Made by a program: the position numbers and the translations under genes. Positions 1 through 7,821 of a stretch of DNA of 64,000 nucleotides are shown piece after piece. The stretch's first letter is position 1. Every line of letters begins with the position of its first letter. The notes under the pieces are model-generated. The model worked only from the letters and a program-made list of their open reading frames with translations. It made no database searches and was not told where the DNA came from. The DNA is from JADJNW01 sp964526645 (GTDB lineage Bacteria > Bacteroidota > Bacteroidia > Chitinophagales > Saprospiraceae): assembly GCA_964526645.1 (NCBI GenBank), contig CAZGJN010000006.1:1-64000 (forward strand), read 5' to 3'.

Positions 1-260
1 TCGAAGTCAGCCAGGATGAAATCAATTTTGAGCGCAAGTTTTGCAATCATTTACTTCGGCTTTATAGCGTAGTAATGTACGATCAGCATCGCCCGACTGG
101 CGGCGCGATTGAGGCTTTTATTGATTTGAAAAAAGCCTATGATGAAATTATGACCCAATACGAAGCTGTGATGGATAGTGAACTACCTAAATTCAATCAA
201 ATGCTGGAGCAAGAGAAAGTGAGCCGCATCATTGTGCCGGAGAAGGTGAAAAAAAAGTGA
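1..260 (+). CDS. C-terminal end of an unidentified protein (5' truncated)
   Basis: The reading frame is open from the first base of the window to a TGA at 258-260, so this is the last ~86 codons of a gene that starts upstream. The tail is helical and charged, with the segments GGAIEAFIDLKKAYDE and KFNQMLEQEK, and ends in a lysine-rich stretch. A similar helical tail closes many secreted BNR/sortilin-like beta-propeller proteins of Bacteroidota, but the diagnostic propeller part lies outside the window, so that is only a guess. Its stop overlaps a possible GTG start (257) of the next gene by two bases, which suggests co-transcription with the aminoacylase-like gene. Confidence 0.7.
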   Translation, partial: EVSQDEINFERKFCNHLLRLYSVVMYDQHRPTGGAIEAFIDLKKAYDEIMTQYEAVMDSELPKFNQMLEQEKVSRIIVPEKVKKK

Positions 261-283
261 ATAATTATAAAAACATATTCATT

Positions 284-1966
284 ATGCAATACCTAAAACC
301 TATTTTATTTGTATTAGCGGTTACGCTATTGGCTGCCTGCCAAAAAACACAGACTTACGATCTCGTCATTCGCAATGCCATGATTTATGATGGCTCCGGG
401 AAAGCGCCGATGCCGGGCGATATTGCGGTCAATGCGGATACGATTGTTGCCCTTGGTGATCTCGGCGATGCCAAAGGCAAACAAGAATTAGATGCGCAGG
501 GCATGGCAGTGAGTCCTGGATTTATCAATATGTTGAGCTGGGCGACGGAGAGCCTGATCCACGATCCACGCGGTATGAGCGACATCAAGCAGGGGGTCAC
601 GCTGGAGGTGATGGGCGAAGGCTGGAGCATGGGTCCGCTCAATGATTCGATGAAAATTCAGATGAAAAATGACCAGGGCGACATCAAATTCGATGTGGAA
701 TGGACCACCCTCGGCGAGTATTTGAACTACCTGGAAAAACGCGGCGTGTCGCCGAATGTAGCTTCCTACGTGGGCGCGACCACCTTGCGTATTCACGAAA
801 TTGGATTTGCTGACCGCGAACCGACGGCGGAAGAACTGGAACGCATGAAAGCCCTGGCGCGGCAGGCGATGGAAGAAGGGGCGCTGGGCATTGGCGCTTC
901 GCTCATTTATGCACCTGCTTTTTATGCTAAAACCCCCGAATTGATTGAGCTTTGCAAAGTGGCAAGCGAGTACAATGGCGGCTACATCACGCACATGCGC
1001 AGCGAAGGCAACAAAATTTTGGAAGCGGTGGATGAAACCATCCGTATTGCAAAAGAAGCTAATATTCGGGCAGAAATTTATCACCTCAAAGCCGGTGGCA
1101 AGCAAAACTGGGCAAAAATGGATCAGGTAATTGCTAAATTGGATAGCGCCCAAAAAGCCGGAATTGACATAGCTGCCAACATGTACACCTACATCGCCGG
1201 TGCAACAGGGCTGGATGCTTCCATGCCGCCCTGGGTACAGGAAGGTGGATATGCCGAATGGTCAAAGCGTTTGCAAGACCCCGCTATTCGCAAGCGTGTG
1301 GCAGCGGAAATGAAAACCGATGCGCAGGATTGGGAAAATCTCTATTTCTCAGCCGGTACGCCGGATAATCTGATCCTGGTCGGATTCAAAAATGACACTT
1401 TAAAACAGTACACCGGCAAAACCTTGGCGGAAGTCTCCAAAATGCGCGGTACTTCACCGGAAGAAACGGCGATGGATCTGGTTATTCAAGATGGCACGCG
1501 TGTCGGCACGGTTTATTTTTTGATGTCGGAAGACAATGTAAAGAAGCAAATTAAACTACCCTACATCAGCTTTGGATCGGATGCGGAAGCGCCTGCGCCG
1601 GAGGGCGATTTTTTGAAATCGAGCACGCACCCGCGCGCGTACGGGAATTTCGCAAGACTGCTGGGCAAGTACGTGCGCGATGAAAAGGTCATTCCATTGG
1701 AAGAAGCCATTTACAAATTAACCAGCCTTTCGGCAAATAAATTGAAAATTCAAAAACGCGGCTTATTGCAACCTGGTTATTATGCAGATATTGCAATCTT
1801 TGATCCGGCGAAAGTCAAGGATAATGCCACTTTTGAAAAGCCGCACCAATATTCCGATGGCATGATCCATGTGTTTGTGAATGGCGTACAAGTGCTGAAA
1901 AATGGCGAGCATACAGGGGCGAAGCCAGGGCGTTTTGTCAAAGGACCGGGGTATAAAAAGAAATGA
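284..1966 (+). CDS. D-aminoacylase-like amidohydrolase lipoprotein
   Basis: A 560-residue amidohydrolase-superfamily protein of the N-acyl-D-amino-acid deacylase group, expected to hydrolyse an N-acyl or related amide. I chose ATG 284 over GTG 257 because it places a lipoprotein signal at the N-terminus: hydrophobic core, then LLAAC with Cys19 as the lipidation site. The typical N-terminal pattern (DLVIRNAMIYDGSG) and the C-terminal composite beta-sandwich (GYYADIAIFDP) are present. Later metal-site segments are conserved: THMRSEG, YHLKAGG and SFGSDAEAP. The first beta-strand, which normally reads PGFID-x-H-x-H, reads PGFINMLSW, and the GNCG segment reads GEGW, so two histidines and a cysteine ligand are missing. 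The deacylase activity is therefore doubtful. It follows the partial gene directly and is likely in the same transcript. Confidence 0.85.
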   Translation: MQYLKPILFVLAVTLLAACQKTQTYDLVIRNAMIYDGSGKAPMPGDIAVNADTIVALGDLGDAKGKQELDAQGMAVSPGFINMLSWATESLIHDPRGMSDIKQGVTLEVMGEGWSMGPLNDSMKIQMKNDQGDIKFDVEWTTLGEYLNYLEKRGVSPNVASYVGATTLRIHEIGFADREPTAEELERMKALARQAMEEGALGIGASLIYAPAFYAKTPELIELCKVASEYNGGYITHMRSEGNKILEAVDETIRIAKEANIRAEIYHLKAGGKQNWAKMDQVIAKLDSAQKAGIDIAANMYTYIAGATGLDASMPPWVQEGGYAEWSKRLQDPAIRKRVAAEMKTDAQDWENLYFSAGTPDNLILVGFKNDTLKQYTGKTLAEVSKMRGTSPEETAMDLVIQDGTRVGTVYFLMSEDNVKKQIKLPYISFGSDAEAPAPEGDFLKSSTHPRAYGNFARLLGKYVRDEKVIPLEEAIYKLTSLSANKLKIQKRGLLQPGYYADIAIFDPAKVKDNATFEKPHQYSDGMIHVFVNGVQVLKNGEHTGAKPGRFVKGPGYKKK

Positions 1967-1994
1967 TCATTTATTTTTGAATATTTATCAAATA

Positions 1995-2052
1995 GTGGAG
2001 AGCGGTAAAAGGTGAAGAAAGTTTAACTGAATCCCTTGAGCGCCCGCTCCAC
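1995..2052 (+). terminator. Imperfect inverted repeat, possible terminator
   Basis: GTGGAG-AG-CGG at 1995-2005 pairs with CCGCTCCAC at 2044-2052, with a two-base bulge and a long loop. It sits between the aminoacylase-like gene and the hydrolase gene and is followed by a weak T-rich stretch. This may be a weak terminator or chance pairing. Confidence 0.3.
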
Positions 2053-2069
2053 TTTCTCAACTTTATTGT

Positions 2070-3563
2070 ATGAAAAATCTATTAGCATTCCTGTTAATAC
2101 TTATTTCAATAAAAATCAGCTTCGCCCAAGTAGATCTGGCAAAGCTGGATACTTACATTGAAACTGCCCGGCAGCAATGGGAAGCGCCAGGCTTGGCAAT
2201 AGGCATCGTACAAAACGGAAAGGTCATCCATGCCAAAGGTTATGGATTGCGTGAATTGGGCAAGCCCGATAAAGTAGATACTAAAACACTATTTGCGATT
2301 TGTTCTACTACGAAAGCCATGACTGCTGCGGCAATGGGCATTTTGGTGGATGAAGGAAAAATTCATTGGGATGATAAAGTGCTGCAATACCTACCGGAAT
2401 TTCAGTTGTATGACCCGTATGTGACCCGTGAGTTGCGTGTGCGCGACCTGTTCACACACAATGCCGGTCTGGGCAATGCCGATTTCCTGTGGTATGGCTC
2501 TGATTTGAACTCCGAAGAAATCCTGTACCGTATGCGTTTTTCACCTCCTACATATCCTTTTAGAGGGGGTTATACTTACCAAAATATCATGTACCTTGCT
2601 GCGGGTACAATTATTGAAAAAGTAAGCGGCATGAGTTGGGCCCAATTCATGGAAGTACGATTATTTCAGCCTATTGGGATGAGCAATACTTTCGCTACGC
2701 AAAAACAATCGCTGGGGTACAAAAACCGATCTATTCCGCATTATAAAATAGAAGGCAAAATCATACCGATCGAAGATTCCGATGATGACAATATCGCGCC
2801 TGCCGGGTCGGTCTGGTCTTGTATTGACGATATGATGAAATGGACACAGTTTGTACTCGATAGCGCCAAAGTAAACGGTAAACGCTTGTTGAAACCAGAA
2901 ACCTATTCGGAATGGCTCAAACCGCAGGCAATCGTATCGGATGCTGGCTTTTACCCTACACAGCTATTGACCAAGCCACACTGGAAAACCTATGCGCTTG
3001 GCTGGTTTCAGCATGATTACAATGGTCGGGCGATTAGTTTTCATACGGGCAGCCTCGCTGGTACCATTGCCATTCTTGGTTTGATTCCTGATGAAAAAAT
3101 TGGTGTCTATGTTTTTGGCAACCTCGATCATGCAGAGGTGCGCCACGCTTTGATGTACAAGGTATTTGACGTGTTGGCGGGACAAGCGCATGGACGCGAC
3201 TGGAGCACGGAAATGTTGGCATTGTATCGCAATCTTGACAAAAGTGCAGAAGAAGTCGAGAAAAAGCAAGCTGCTAAACGGGTAATGAACACGCAGCCCT
3301 CTTTTCCGCTGGAGCACTACGCTGGTGTGTATAGCCATCCGCTTTACGGGGAAGCGACAGTGCTTATGAAAGCCGGAAAACTACACATACAGCGCAGTTC
3401 CAAACTATGGCTTGCGCTGGAACACTGGCATTTTGATACCTTTTTGGGTACCTGGAATGTAGCCTGGAATGGTAAAACACTGATCAGTTTCAGCTTAGAC
3501 GAAGACGGGCGGATCCACGAATTAAAAATCGGCAACCAAATTTTTAAAAAGAAACAGGAATAG
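2070..3563 (+). CDS. Secreted beta-lactamase-fold serine hydrolase (class C/esterase type)
   Basis: A 497-residue protein of the beta-lactamase/penicillin-binding superfamily (Pfam Beta-lactamase), probably a periplasmic esterase or D-amino-acid peptidase rather than an antibiotic-resistance enzyme. A signal peptide (MKNLLAFLLILISIKISFAQ) is followed by the catalytic SxxK (Ser79-Thr-Thr-Lys82), the YxN motif in YTYQNIMY and an HTG triad segment (HTGSLAG), in the expected order. The last ~100 residues, after a charged linker, resemble the DUF3471 domain often fused behind such hydrolases. It converges on the DUF5690 gene with only 10 bases between the two stop codons and no obvious terminator. 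The substrate cannot be read from the sequence. Confidence 0.88.
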   Translation: MKNLLAFLLILISIKISFAQVDLAKLDTYIETARQQWEAPGLAIGIVQNGKVIHAKGYGLRELGKPDKVDTKTLFAICSTTKAMTAAAMGILVDEGKIHWDDKVLQYLPEFQLYDPYVTRELRVRDLFTHNAGLGNADFLWYGSDLNSEEILYRMRFSPPTYPFRGGYTYQNIMYLAAGTIIEKVSGMSWAQFMEVRLFQPIGMSNTFATQKQSLGYKNRSIPHYKIEGKIIPIEDSDDDNIAPAGSVWSCIDDMMKWTQFVLDSAKVNGKRLLKPETYSEWLKPQAIVSDAGFYPTQLLTKPHWKTYALGWFQHDYNGRAISFHTGSLAGTIAILGLIPDEKIGVYVFGNLDHAEVRHALMYKVFDVLAGQAHGRDWSTEMLALYRNLDKSAEEVEKKQAAKRVMNTQPSFPLEHYAGVYSHPLYGEATVLMKAGKLHIQRSSKLWLALEHWHFDTFLGTWNVAWNGKTLISFSLDEDGRIHELKIGNQIFKKKQE

Positions 3564-3573
3564 CTGAGCAATA

Positions 3574-4887
3574 TTATTTTGTGTTTGATAATTGAAGTCC
3601 TGTTGCCTCCGCATTCAGCGCTGGAGGTTGGTATTTTAGTTTTGCATTAAAATAAAACAAGGACACCAATACTGCCAGCACGCCGGCCCCTGCCAAAATG
3701 TAGCTGAAGGCGATAAAAAAATCGAGCCAACTCAAGTTGGGTTGTCCGAAATTTTTGTAAAACATCACCGCCACGCTTCCCAGATACCCTGCCGAATCGG
3801 CGACATAGATCAGGAATCCAGCATTGGCAACCGTTTTGAAAGCAGCGATCATGCGATCGAAGAGCACACAGTTGAACGGCACATAGCACATATAGGTCCC
3901 CAGCCCGACCAAAATCATCCAGGGCAATGGCGCGAGCATTTTCATTTGAAACAAGAGCGTGCTCACCGCTACCAGGGCAGAACTGGCAATCATCACCCAG
4001 TGATAGATGATAAAAGCCCTTTGGTTGTTGCGAATCGCCATGGTGGCAGTGATAAATACAAACACGATGAAAGCGATCGGAAATTCTGATTGTGAAAAAA
4101 TGGCGGGTTTGTCCATATAACCCAGTGCAATCCAGATTTCATTGGCAAAATCGTCGCGGAAGCTGCGGAAAGCTGTCAGAATTGTATAAAATGCGATCAA
4201 AGCAAACAATCCGAACGCAAATTTCGAGAGGAAGGCGCTGCGATCCAAGCGCGTCATAGGTTCTCGTTTGGTGCGCGCGGCTTCGTCCTCGGCGGTTGGG
4301 GGTGGCAATTGGTTTAGTAAAAAAGAAAACAACAACAAAGGTGCTACGAATAACAATCCTGCCACGAATGGCATCCAAAATTCCGAAATACCCCAGGATA
4401 CGGTGAGCCATTTCCCCACTGTTTTCACTGCGCCAGAAGACACGATAAAACTCACGCTCAAACCCGCGCCCAGTGCATCGGAGGTCGTTCTGCCTTCCAG
4501 ATAAGAAAATACAATACCCCAAATCATACCTAATGGCAGGCCGTTGAAAAACAGAAAGATAAAATTGTATGGATAGGGCACTACCGCAAATAGCAAAAGC
4601 GCAATTTCTGCAAGAGCGACCAAGCCCAGCAGCATAAACAAACGCCTCCCTGGCTTGAGTTCTGAGATGACCTTGATACCGATGAATTTTGCCAGCATGT
4701 AGCCAAGCACTTGCACCGTCACCAACAGAATTTTGTATTGAATGCCCCAAAGCTCGTAATTTTCGTAGCCTGCGGCAGTGAAAGTTTTGCGGTAGCCGTA
4801 CATACAAAAATAAGTACCAAAAGCCGCAGCAATGGCGTACATAGCGAAATTAAATTTGGAAGTACGAAGTAGCCAGGATTTAATCAT
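3574..4887 (-). CDS. DUF5690 multi-pass membrane protein (MFS-like)
   Basis: A 437-residue protein with about twelve hydrophobic segments and a central hydrophilic loop (around residues 195-215), the layout of a major-facilitator transporter. The opening KFNFAMYAIAAAFGTYFCMYGYRK segment and the SYLEGR motif after the fourth helix are familiar from the DUF5690 family of Bacteroidota, whose substrate is unknown. It starts at ATG 4885-4887 and is divergent from tex, with about 240 bases between the start codons. It sits between genes with unrelated functions, so context does not suggest a substrate. Confidence 0.8.
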   Translation of the reverse strand: MIKSWLLRTSKFNFAMYAIAAAFGTYFCMYGYRKTFTAAGYENYELWGIQYKILLVTVQVLGYMLAKFIGIKVISELKPGRRLFMLLGLVALAEIALLLFAVVPYPYNFIFLFFNGLPLGMIWGIVFSYLEGRTTSDALGAGLSVSFIVSSGAVKTVGKWLTVSWGISEFWMPFVAGLLFVAPLLLFSFLLNQLPPPTAEDEAARTKREPMTRLDRSAFLSKFAFGLFALIAFYTILTAFRSFRDDFANEIWIALGYMDKPAIFSQSEFPIAFIVFVFITATMAIRNNQRAFIIYHWVMIASSALVAVSTLLFQMKMLAPLPWMILVGLGTYMCYVPFNCVLFDRMIAAFKTVANAGFLIYVADSAGYLGSVAVMFYKNFGQPNLSWLDFFIAFSYILAGAGVLAVLVSLFYFNAKLKYQPPALNAEATGLQLSNTK

Positions 4888-5092
4888 AATGATTAGGTGT
4901 TTGCGTAAAAATTGTGAAAATATGCGAATTGTGGTAGGTTTTCAGGTTAAATTATTGACAAAGGTTTCCCATGAGCGGCATTTTTATAGCAGTTACCGAA
5001 GGTAGCCATGTTGATATGCAAAGGTTTTGAAAAATTAATCGAGCACTTTATGTTTAGACAGTCTATGCGCAAAATCTACCTACCCTTTTTCG

Positions 5093-5100
5093 TATCTTTG
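5093..5100 (+). promoter_or_regulatory. Putative -7 element of the tex promoter
   Basis: TATCTTTG matches the Bacteroidota -7 consensus TAnnTTTG and lies 25 bases before the tex start. No good TTTG is found at the expected -33 spacing, so only half of the promoter is supported. Confidence 0.5.
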
Positions 5101-5125
5101 CTTCCCTTTCAAAAATCTGGAACCA

Positions 5126-7252
5126 ATGACCGAAATGATCCCTCAACTAATTAGTGACAACCTTTCGATTGGCAAACGCCAGGTGGCGGCTACGCTGGAA
5201 TTATTGGACGGCGGCGCAACGATCCCCTTTATTTCCCGCTACCGCAAGGAGATGACGGGTAGCCTGGATGAGACCCAAGTGGCTGCTATTCAAGCCGAAG
5301 CAAAACGGTTGGATACCCTGTTGAAACGCCGCGAAACCATTCTGCAAACTATCCGAGAGCAAGGTAAACTCACACCGGAACTCGAAGCGAAAATCAATAA
5401 TACCTGGGATGCCACAGAATTGGAGGATTTGTACCTGCCTTACCGCCCCAAGCGCAAAACCCGCGCCAGTATTGCTCGCGACCGAGGATTAGAACCCCTA
5501 TCAAAAATCATATTAGAGCAACGCGAATGTGATATTGAATTAAAAGCCGAGCAATTCATCACCGATGAAGTACCCGATGTAGAGGCTGCTTTAGCCGGCG
5601 CCCGCGACATCATTGCCGAGTGGATAAATGAGGACGCCACTGCCCGCAATGCCATACGCCGCCTGTACGAACGCGGAGCAACGGTTAGCGCGAAGGTGTT
5701 CGAGAGCAAGCGCGAGGAGGGCGCGAAGTACCGCGATTATTTTGAATATAGCGAATCGTTAAAGCATATTCCGAGCCACCGACTGCTGGCAATTGACCGG
5801 GCAGAGCAGGAGGGCATTCTGCGGGTGAATATTGATATTGAAGAAGAATTGGCACTCGAGCGACTCGAACGGCAATTCGTAAAAAGCAATAAAGAGGCTG
5901 CCGAGCAGGTGAAAATGGCAGTAAAAGATGCGTACAAACGCCTGATGTCGCCCTCGCTGGAAACGGAGTTTCGCAACAAAGCCAAAGAAAAAGCCGACGC
6001 CGAAGCAATTCAGGTATTTGCAGAGAATTTGCGGCAGTTGTTACTCGCCGCGCCGCTGGGTCCGAAACGCACCTTAGCCATTGACCCTGGCTACCGCACG
6101 GGCTGTAAAGTGGTATGTTTGGATGAGAAAGGCGATTTATTGGCGCACACCACGATTTACCCGCATCCGCCGCAGTCGCGGGTGATCGAATCAGGGGAGA
6201 TTGTGCAGGATTTAATTGACAAATATAAAATTGAAGCAGTTGCGATTGGCAATGGTACGGCGAGCCGCGAGACGGATCAGTTTATCCGAAAAGCAGTGGG
6301 CAAGGATTCCAAAGTTGATATTTTTGTGGTGAGCGAGGCAGGGGCTTCGATTTATTCGGCATCGGATGTAGCGCGGGAGGAGTTTCCTGACCTCGATTTG
6401 ACGGTGCGCGGTGCCATTTCTATTGGGCGCAGGCTGATGGATCCGCTGGCGGAGCTGGTGAAAATTGATCCGAAATCCATTGGTGTAGGGCAGTACCAGC
6501 ATGACGTAGATCAGACGAAACTGAAGGGAAGCCTGGATCAAGTAGTGATTTCAGCGGTGAATCAGGTCGGTGTCAATTTGAATACAGCGAGTAAGCATTT
6601 GCTGCAATACGTGTCGGGCATTGGCCCAAAAATGGCGGAAAATATCATTTCGTATCGAAAGGAAAATGGAACATTCCAAGCTCGAAAAGATTTGATGCAG
6701 GTCAAAGGCTTTGGTGCTAAAGCATTTGAACAATCCGCTGGATTTTTAAGAATTCCAAATGCGGCTAATCCATTGGATAACAGTACGGTACACCCTGAAA
6801 GTTATCATATAGTGAATAAAATGGCGAATGATGTAAATGAATCGGTCGAAACTTTAATCAAAAATACAGCTATTCACCAACAGATTGATATTAAAAAATA
6901 TGTTACCGAAACAGTCGGCTTGCCAACCTTGCAGGATATTTTAAAAGAACTCGCCAAACCGGGCTTAGACCCGCGCGGCAAAGCCGAAGTGTTTGCTTTT
7001 GAAGAAAATGTGAAGGAAATTACAGATTTAAAACCTGGAATGTGGCTGCCTGGTATCGTGACCAACCTCGCCAAATTCGGCGCGTTTGTGGATATTGGCA
7101 TCAAAGAAAATGGTTTGGTACACATCTCGCAGATTACCAATCGGTTTATCAAAGACCCGGCGGAAGTCCTGAAACTAGGGCAGAAAGTGACGGTGCGCAT
7201 CGTCGAAGTGGATATTGAAAGGAAAAGGGTGCAGTTGAGTATGAAGGACTAA
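5126..7252 (+). CDS. tex: Tex-family S1 RNA-binding transcription accessory protein
   Basis: A 708-residue Tex homologue. Tex is a cytoplasmic nucleic-acid-binding protein related to eukaryotic Spt6 and is linked to transcription or ribosome function. Domains in order: Tex N-terminal helical region (1-190, with ATIPFISRYRKEMTG), a YqgF/RNase H-like domain (about 315-440, TLAIDPGYRTGCKVV), a helix-hairpin-helix region (about 490-560, VSGIGPKMAENIISYRK), and a C-terminal S1 domain (about 630-705, GIVTNLAKFGAFVDIG). All are complete and the protein stops just after the S1 domain, so it lacks the variable tail of some homologues. ATG 5135 is an alternative start three codons in. It is monocistronic. 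Confidence 0.95.
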   Translation: MTEMIPQLISDNLSIGKRQVAATLELLDGGATIPFISRYRKEMTGSLDETQVAAIQAEAKRLDTLLKRRETILQTIREQGKLTPELEAKINNTWDATELEDLYLPYRPKRKTRASIARDRGLEPLSKIILEQRECDIELKAEQFITDEVPDVEAALAGARDIIAEWINEDATARNAIRRLYERGATVSAKVFESKREEGAKYRDYFEYSESLKHIPSHRLLAIDRAEQEGILRVNIDIEEELALERLERQFVKSNKEAAEQVKMAVKDAYKRLMSPSLETEFRNKAKEKADAEAIQVFAENLRQLLLAAPLGPKRTLAIDPGYRTGCKVVCLDEKGDLLAHTTIYPHPPQSRVIESGEIVQDLIDKYKIEAVAIGNGTASRETDQFIRKAVGKDSKVDIFVVSEAGASIYSASDVAREEFPDLDLTVRGAISIGRRLMDPLAELVKIDPKSIGVGQYQHDVDQTKLKGSLDQVVISAVNQVGVNLNTASKHLLQYVSGIGPKMAENIISYRKENGTFQARKDLMQVKGFGAKAFEQSAGFLRIPNAANPLDNSTVHPESYHIVNKMANDVNESVETLIKNTAIHQQIDIKKYVTETVGLPTLQDILKELAKPGLDPRGKAEVFAFEENVKEITDLKPGMWLPGIVTNLAKFGAFVDIGIKENGLVHISQITNRFIKDPAEVLKLGQKVTVRIVEVDIERKRVQLSMKD

Positions 7253-7556
7253 AAAAGTTAAATGGCAGGTCATTTAGATGAAATAATCAAGATTTGATCT
7301 TTCAAACACTTGTCTTTAGTCAGACAGATGCTCTTATGAGCATTCTCTTTTCTAAACCCTCTTAGGCACTCAAATGGAGAGTTTGGGAAAGAGAATACGA
7401 AGTATAAGAAATTATTAATATTCAATTTAACCAAATTGTAAGATCAAGTACTACCTATTACAATTTATATATCTAATAGATCATTGATTTGATAAGTCAA
7501 CATACGGCATGAAGGCAGGAAATTTTACCAGAAAATGAACTTTTCCTGTCTCAGTG
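7253..7556. other. Intergenic region with no recognised gene
   Basis: About 300 A/T-rich bases between tex and the tRNA promoter. No open reading frame of convincing length or composition and no strong hairpin with a T tract was seen. Confidence 0.6.
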
Positions 7557-7587
7557 TTTGTTGAGCAGAAAAGCTAGTGTATTTTTG
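7557..7587 (+). promoter_or_regulatory. Consensus Bacteroidota sigma-A promoter for the Met tRNA
   Basis: TTTG at 7557-7560 and TATTTTTG at 7580-7587 are separated by exactly 19 bases, matching the TTTG-N19-TAnnTTTG consensus at every defined position. Transcription should start near 7591-7594, giving a leader of about 70 bases before the tRNA. Confidence 0.8.
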
Positions 7588-7664
7588 CAGTTCATTTGCA
7601 GCAATTTTTGCAGAAATCGAATTTGAAATAAACGTTTCTATTCGTAACTACCTGTAAATCAGTC

Positions 7665-7741
7665 GGTCCCATAGCTCAGTCGGTTAGAGCATCTGACTCA
7701 TAATCAGAGGGTCCTTGGTTCGAGCCCAAGTGGGACCACCA
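7665..7741 (+). tRNA. tRNA-Met (anticodon CAT), CCA encoded
   Basis: A complete cloverleaf can be drawn. The acceptor GGTCCCA at 7665-7671 pairs with TGGGACC at 7731-7737. The D arm contains AGCTCAGTCGGTTAGAGC. The anticodon stem TCTGA/TCAGA encloses the loop CTCATAA, giving anticodon CAT. The T arm contains GGTTCGAGCC. The discriminator A is followed by an encoded CCA (7739-7741). CAT can be elongator Met, initiator Met or lysidine-modified Ile2. The first acceptor pair is a normal G-C, against initiator, and the loop flanks resemble elongator Met, but Ile2 is not excluded. It has its own promoter. Confidence 0.93.
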
Positions 7742-7821
7742 AATGCAACAGTAAAAGCTCATACCACAACATATAAAGGATACCTTGCTGATCCTTGGGT
7801 GCTTCTCTTTTGACTGACACG

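Noticed and set aside
488..1153. 221-codon minus-strand ORF inside the aminoacylase-like gene
   Set aside because: It is antisense to a well-supported gene, lacks a recognisable family and follows the codon shadow of the plus frame.
4139..4807. 222-codon minus-strand ORF within the DUF5690 gene
   Set aside because: It is another frame of a membrane-protein gene, with no signal, motif or start context of its own.
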